This document shows, one piece after another, positions 60,849-64,000 of a DNA stretch of 64,000 nt (position 1 is the stretch's first letter; every line of letters starts with the position of its first letter). The DNA lies in the NCBI GenBank assembly GCA_016124945.1, contig WGMT01000041.1:62001-126000 (forward strand), given 5' to 3'. Both the position numbers and the translations under genes were made by a program. The notes below the pieces were generated by a model. The model was not told where the DNA came from and searched no databases. It saw nothing but the letters and a program-made list of their open reading frames with translations. This DNA comes from a bacterium. GTDB taxonomy: Bacteria > Chloroflexota > Anaerolineae > Caldilineales > Caldilineaceae.

Positions 60849-62061
60849 TCCGCTGATTTCGGTGGTTATTCCGCTGTGGAATGGACGTGAATTCATCGAC
60901 GATTGCCTGTCGGCGCTGTTGACGTCGTCCGCGCAGATGGGCGCGGAGGCGGAGATCATTATCGTCGACAATGGCTCCGCGGACGGCGGTGCGGCCCATG
61001 TGGCGGGCACATGGCCCCAGGCTCAGATCCGTCTTTTCCAAAATGAAAAGAACTTGGGCTTTGCCGGGGGCTGTAATGTGGGGCTGCGCGCCGCACGAGG
61101 ACACTACCTGGCGCTGCTCAACCAGGACACACAGGTGCAGCCTTCGTGGTTGGCAGCGCTGGTGCAAGGGCTGGAGGCGGGCGCAGGTGTGGTTGGTTCG
61201 TTGGCGCTGCTGCCCGACGGTGTCACCGTGCAGCATGCGGGCGGGGTGATTGAGTGGCCGACGGCGATTGCGCGGCATGTGGGCTACGGCGAGGCGCTGG
61301 GGCCGCAATGGCAGCAAGCGGCGGATGTGCCCTTTGTGACGGCGGCGGCGATGGCGTTTCCGCGCCGTCTGCTAGACGAGATCGGCCTTTTTGACGAGAT
61401 GTTCTGGCCCGGGTACTACGAAGATGCCGATTTTTGTTTCCGGGCGCGGGAGGCTGGTTACAGCGTGTGCTATTTACCAGACGCGATACTGATGCATCAG
61501 GAACATGCGTCCTTTCGCGATCGGCAGTGGACGCGTTGGGCGCGGCTACGGGGGCGCTTACGTTTTTGTTTGAAACAGCGTAGTCCGTCCTTTTTCGTTG
61601 ATGAGTTTCTGCCCGCCGAGGAGTCGCTGCGCGAGGTGACGCTCAACGGCGATGTGGGCGGACGGATTGCGACGGCTTATCTTGAAGCGATCCCCATGCT
61701 GGTGACGCTGTGGGCAGATCGGGCAACGCCGGCGCAGCTCCGTGAGGCGACGCAGCGTTTGCAGGCGCTCTACGCGCCGCCACCTTTCCACATAACTGGG
61801 GATAACTCCGGGGATAAGTGGATCCCAGTTGGTGATAAGCGTAAGCTTATGGCCGAAATGAAGCCAATCCTTAGGCCATCGTTTGTTGAACGCATACCGC
61901 TTATTGGTGGTTTATTGACGACTTTACGCAGATCGTTGCATCGATTGGTTTGGTTTTACGTGGAACAACGTGAAGACCGGCTGACGGCGTTGGTGCGTGA
62001 GCAGGCGGCGCAGATTGAGTCTTTGCAGGCGGCGATTGATCATCGTCGAGATGCAGAATGA
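60841..62061 (+). CDS. GT2 glycosyltransferase with C-terminal coiled-coil module
   Basis: A 406-residue protein. Residues 1-260 form the GT2 domain: ISVVIPLWNGREFIDDCLSAL, IIVDNGSADGG, ALLNQDTQV and YYEDADFCFRAREAGYSV. After a short linker the C-terminus (about 345-406) reads PLIGGLLTTLRRSLHRLVWF followed by a helical tail, related to the stand-alone coiled-coil protein at 43967. The DNA for the linker and module (about 61,795-61,940) is noticeably less GC-rich than the rest of the gene. Starts at ATG 60841, eight bases before the previous stop ends. Confidence 0.9.
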   Translation: MADPLISVVIPLWNGREFIDDCLSALLTSSAQMGAEAEIIIVDNGSADGGAAHVAGTWPQAQIRLFQNEKNLGFAGGCNVGLRAARGHYLALLNQDTQVQPSWLAALVQGLEAGAGVVGSLALLPDGVTVQHAGGVIEWPTAIARHVGYGEALGPQWQQAADVPFVTAAAMAFPRRLLDEIGLFDEMFWPGYYEDADFCFRAREAGYSVCYLPDAILMHQEHASFRDRQWTRWARLRGRLRFCLKQRSPSFFVDEFLPAEESLREVTLNGDVGGRIATAYLEAIPMLVTLWADRATPAQLREATQRLQALYAPPPFHITGDNSGDKWIPVGDKRKLMAEMKPILRPSFVERIPLIGGLLTTLRRSLHRLVWFYVEQREDRLTALVREQAAQIESLQAAIDHRRDAE

Positions 62062-63440
62062 GTGAGTCCTCAATGCGCGTGCTTTTTGTGCTGCCCGCTT
62101 ATACACCCTTTGTCGGTGGCGCGCAGACCCTTGCGCGGGCAATGGCGCAGCGCCTGGTGGCAGACGGCGTTCACGTCACCATCCTAACGACAACGGCGCA
62201 GCAAGCCGACGACTTTTGGCGTCCGCCCCACTCTACTCAGGAGAGACTGCCTCTGCGCGACGAGATTGACGGGGTTCAAGTGGTACGGCTGCCGATTGGT
62301 TATCCTTGGCCGGCACCCTACGCCTTTGGGGTATTGCGCCGACTAGGGCATCGCTTGCAGCGCGTACGTTTGCCCTTAGGCTTACAGAAATGTCTATTAA
62401 GCCAAATGTCACGTTTCGTGCCGCCGCTGGGCGCGCTACAATCGACGGTAAATCGCCTTGTTGCCGACTCTGATCTCGTCCATGTGATCGACGCTACCTG
62501 GGATGGCCTCTTTACGACTGCCGGAAGTGCAGCGTTGGCGGCGAAGAGACCCTTGGTGGCAACGCCCTTGGTTCACACAGGCAGCCCTGCGATTTCGGCC
62601 CACTTTACCATGCCCCATCAACAGGATATTTACCGCCGCGCCGACGCTGTGCTGGCGCTGACCGCTGTGGAAAAGCGTTGGTTGCTGGCACAGGGAGCCG
62701 ATGCGGAGCGCATTCATGTGCTGCCTATGGGTGTGGATGCGGGTGTGGGTACGGCGCATGTCGCCATTGAACCCGCTGCTGTGGAAGCGTTTCGCCGTCG
62801 GTATGATCTGGGTGAGCCGCTTGTTGCTTTTGTCGGGGCCGCCACCTACGACAAGGGCGCATTTACTCTGGTGCAGGCCGTGAATGAACTTTTACATCGT
62901 GACCGCCCGGTGTGGCTTGCCTGTGTGGGGCCGCAGCAGGCGCAGGTGGACGAGTTGATTGCATCGTTGCCGGCGGCGGGCGGGGAACGATTACGACAGC
63001 GGGTGCGTCTACTGGGCGTCGTCGACGAGACAACCAAGCAGACGCTGTTGGCGTCTTCTACGGTGTTGGCGCTGCCCAGCCGGGTTGATTCGTTTGGCAT
63101 TGTCCTGTTAGAGGCGTGGCAGCAGGGGCTGCCGGTGGTGGCGGCGCAGGCGGGTGGCCTGGTGGATATTGTGCAGCCTGGAGAAAACGGTCTGCTTGTC
63201 CCCTTTGGCGATGTGCCGGCATTGGCCGACGGGCTGGCGCAGTTGTTGGACGATCCGGCGTGGGCCCGTCAAATGGGTGAGGCCGGGCGGCAAAGTGTGC
63301 AGCGCAACTATTCCTGGGATCAGACCTATGACACTCTCTTCCAGCTTTTCAAATCTCTCCGAAGAACAGGCGAAACTGCTCAAGTTCGAAGCACCGCCGC
63401 TGACGGGCCGCGCCGTGAAAGACGCAACCGGCATGGGTAA
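62058..63440 (+). CDS. GT4-family glycosyltransferase
   Basis: A 460-residue GT-B transferase starting in an ATGA overlap. VLFVLPAYTPFVGGAQTLARAMAQ opens the acceptor domain; the donor domain has FVGAATYDKGAFTLVQAV and LPSRVDSFGIVLLEAWQQG with the EX7E-type glutamate. It is similar to the protein at 54477-55760. The C-terminus continues into the start of the next gene, overlapping by eight bases if that gene starts at 63433. Confidence 0.92.
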   Translation: MSESSMRVLFVLPAYTPFVGGAQTLARAMAQRLVADGVHVTILTTTAQQADDFWRPPHSTQERLPLRDEIDGVQVVRLPIGYPWPAPYAFGVLRRLGHRLQRVRLPLGLQKCLLSQMSRFVPPLGALQSTVNRLVADSDLVHVIDATWDGLFTTAGSAALAAKRPLVATPLVHTGSPAISAHFTMPHQQDIYRRADAVLALTAVEKRWLLAQGADAERIHVLPMGVDAGVGTAHVAIEPAAVEAFRRRYDLGEPLVAFVGAATYDKGAFTLVQAVNELLHRDRPVWLACVGPQQAQVDELIASLPAAGGERLRQRVRLLGVVDETTKQTLLASSTVLALPSRVDSFGIVLLEAWQQGLPVVAAQAGGLVDIVQPGENGLLVPFGDVPALADGLAQLLDDPAWARQMGEAGRQSVQRNYSWDQTYDTLFQLFKSLRRTGETAQVRSTAADGPRRERRNRHG

Positions 63441-64000
63441 CACGGGCACGCTTTCCGTTCCTGGGCGGCTGCGGCTGGGTGGCTGGCATCTGCATGGGGC
63501 TGACTTTACCGGTGGACCACGGCGACGCGTCGCCTTTGTGGTGCATAAGTTCCCGCCGGAGAGCCTGGGTGGCACAGAGTTGTATTGCTGGGGGTTGGCG
63601 CGCGCGTTGACGGCACAAGGCCATGAAGCGCATATTTTCTACCCGACACCGTCTTTAGCCGATGGTGTGGAGCGGGTGGAACGGGAGGGCGTCTACCTAT
63701 GGCGGGTGCCGCTGCCGGCTTCACGCGAAAACGAAGACCCGGTGCGCCAGTATTGGCACACCTATCGAGATTTGGGGATTGAGGCAGCATTTCAGCGTTT
63801 TCTGCAGGAAGTGCAGCCTGATCTTGTCCACTTTCAGCATGTGCAGGGCGTGTCGGCGCGGTTGATCGAACTGGCTGCGCCGCTGCCGCGTCTGGTGACG
63901 TTACACGACTACTGGTATTTTTGCGCCAACAGCCAGTTGATCCGCCCCGATCGTCGCCCGTGTGATGGTCCTAGCGCGGGGTGCCGCAACTGTGTTGACT
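63433..64000 (+). CDS. GT4-family glycosyltransferase, N-terminal part (runs off the window)
   Basis: An open frame with no stop to the window end. It reads RRRVAFVVHKFPPESLGGTE, then LYCWGLARALTAQGHEAHIFYP, the acceptor-domain start of a GT4 protein with the GGTE glycine/acid motif. TLHDYWYFCANSQLIRP and the Cys-rich CDGPSAGCRNC near the end resemble GT4 members with a cysteine cluster, possibly metal-binding. Start uncertain: ATG 63433 gives an eight-base overlap with the preceding gene, while ATG 63328 would overlap by over 100 bases. The C-terminal donor domain lies outside the window. Confidence 0.82.
   Translation, partial: MGNTGTLSVPGRLRLGGWHLHGADFTGGPRRRVAFVVHKFPPESLGGTELYCWGLARALTAQGHEAHIFYPTPSLADGVERVEREGVYLWRVPLPASRENEDPVRQYWHTYRDLGIEAAFQRFLQEVQPDLVHFQHVQGVSARLIELAAPLPRLVTLHDYWYFCANSQLIRPDRRPCDGPSAGCRNCVD

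Overview
The window looks like part of a bacterial chromosome, most likely a Chloroflexota member (Caldilineae/Anaerolineae-like). This is an inference from gene content and style (SecA, AsnS and TsaD housekeeping genes, a NurA nuclease, BMP-type lipoproteins, LysM/lamin-tail surface proteins, very large fused glycosyltransferases); no rRNA or other phylogenetic marker is present to confirm it. I saw no tRNA, rRNA, CRISPR array, transposase or phage gene.

Left half (1-31,250), a GC-rich core region. In order it holds: a soluble three-GAF histidine kinase; secA with its terminator; a small BON-domain protein; a run with a LysM/lamin-tail protein, two different ATP-grasp enzymes, a low-complexity protein and asnS; a WecA/TagO-type phosphoglycosyl transferase; tsaD; an AI-2E family permease; a NurA nuclease; an M1 metallopeptidase; a FluC/CrcB fluoride channel followed by a UvrD-like helicase and a Nudix hydrolase; an MFS exporter with a TetR regulator; a TauE/SafE permease; a second Nudix protein; and a nucleoside-type ABC uptake set made of a tandem-duplicated BMP lipoprotein and its double ATPase, without permeases. 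Almost every gap here carries an inverted repeat built from short tandem units, often heptamers. They resemble the short tandemly repeated repetitive (STRR) sequences of filamentous cyanobacteria, but are folded back as dyads.

Right half (31,250-64,000), a cell-surface glycan locus, all on the + strand. It starts with a Wzx-type flippase. A lower-GC block (about 31.5-52.68 kb) follows, with a Wzm/Wzt ABC exporter, GT2 and GT4 glycosyltransferases, two membrane sugar transferases (the second straddles the right edge of the block), a methyltransferase, a coiled-coil protein and five secreted proteins. Four of the secreted proteins look like glycoside hydrolases (two clan-A-like with CARDB tails, two GH26-like, one of these a tandem duplication) and one is a beta-propeller. 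All five carry a short hydrophobic motif of the type [Y/F]LP-x-[V/I/L], either just after the signal peptide or at the C-terminus. This shared tag on the secreted arm of a glycan-export cluster is the best candidate for an undescribed system in the window.

At about 52,680 the base composition jumps from about 43% to about 69% GC inside one membrane glycosyltransferase gene, which suggests a recombination junction. From there to the end, GC-rich glycosyltransferase genes are packed with 4-8 base overlaps and run off the window end. A working model is that the cytoplasmic transferases build a surface polysaccharide, the methyltransferase may cap or decorate it, Wzm/Wzt (and perhaps Wzx) export it, and the secreted hydrolase-like proteins trim or bind it at the surface.
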